Positions 5,929 to 5,994 of a stretch of DNA of 5,994 nucleotides are shown piece after piece. This DNA is from Lachnospiraceae bacterium. Its GTDB lineage: Bacteria; Bacillota; Clostridia; Lachnospirales; Lachnospiraceae. The first letter of the stretch is position 1, and each line of letters opens with the position of its first letter. The notes below the pieces were generated by a model. The model was not told the DNA's origin. It saw only the letters and a list, made by a program, of their open reading frames with translations, and made no database searches. The position numbers were made by a program, and so were the translations under genes. The DNA lies in the NCBI GenBank assembly GCA_003488965.1, contig DNJW01000280.1, positions 496 through 6,489 on the forward strand. The letters run 5' to 3'.

Positions 5929-5960
5929 CCAGGCTTATTTGTGACGCTCCGGCACAAATA
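5877..5960 (-). repeat. Inverted-repeat-rich leader element before the glycosyltransferase
   Basis: Three sets of complementary arms are visible. TATTTGTG (5936-5943) and CACAAATA (5953-5960) form a perfect 8-bp stem with a 9-nt loop. That loop, ACGCTCCGG on the plus strand (5944-5952), is perfectly complementary to CCGGAGCGT at 5877-5885. GATGCAAAT (5900-5908) and ATTTGCGTC (5914-5922) form a third stem with one mismatch. An alternative TTTGC (5885-5889) to GCAAA (5903-5907) pairing competes with it. The element ends a few bases before the ribosome site. It could be a dispersed palindromic repeat, a structured leader, or both. Confidence 0.6.
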
Positions 5961-5994
5961 GCCCTATGACAAAATCAGCTATCAAGCTTATTTT

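Noticed and set aside
4778..5944. 388-codon frame on the plus strand opposite the glycosyltransferase gene
   Set aside because: It is antisense to a clear GT2 gene, is rich in His/Arg/Ile as expected of a reverse-complement shadow, and shows no family motif.

Overview
The window looks like chromosomal DNA from a low-to-mid GC Firmicute, most likely a Lachnospiraceae-type Clostridia (Blautia or a relative). This rests on strong AGGAG-type ribosome sites, sigma-A style promoters, and a J-protein/DUF5685-like gene pair that I associate with this group. The assignment is by family resemblance only. I see no tRNA, rRNA, CRISPR array, insertion sequence or phage gene.

Layout from left to right: (1) a PutP-type sodium/proline symporter on the minus strand (41-1570), with a very good promoter (TTGACT-17-TATAAT) and a leader of about 100 nt that can fold; (2) a divergent intergenic region (1671-1895) rich in short inverted and direct repeats; (3) a plus-strand class I SAM-dependent methyltransferase of the RlmI/RlmK (COG1092-like) type (1896-2759), convergent with the next gene across a 76-bp gap; (4) a two-gene minus-strand operon with its own promoter, in which a DUF5685-like protein (3597-4442) overlaps by 4 nt (ATGA) a J-domain protein with a Gly/Tyr-Gly/Phe linker, a TPR-like segment and a Cys-rich tail (2836-3600); (5) a minus-strand GT2 family glycosyltransferase with an unexplained C-terminal extension (4553-5863); (6) at the right edge, the glycosyltransferase leader, which is densely packed with inverted repeats.

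The methyltransferase, the symporter and the glycosyltransferase look like ordinary, functionally unrelated genes. The two most interesting points are these. First, the DUF5685-like protein carries two acidic motifs (DDWEDD and [17 protein letters not shown]) that resemble the two metal-binding motifs of squalene/phytoene synthases. It also has a conserved-looking Cys/His set and is translationally coupled to an unusual J-protein. Second, the leaders of the symporter and the glycosyltransferase contain recognisably related sequence, A(G/C)TCCGGAG(G/C)(C/G)TTTG..CAAATC, in the same orientation just upstream of each ribosome site. Both include foldable stems and a 22-codon open frame ending at the main start codon. 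This may be a dispersed repeat, a cis-regulatory RNA element, or both.
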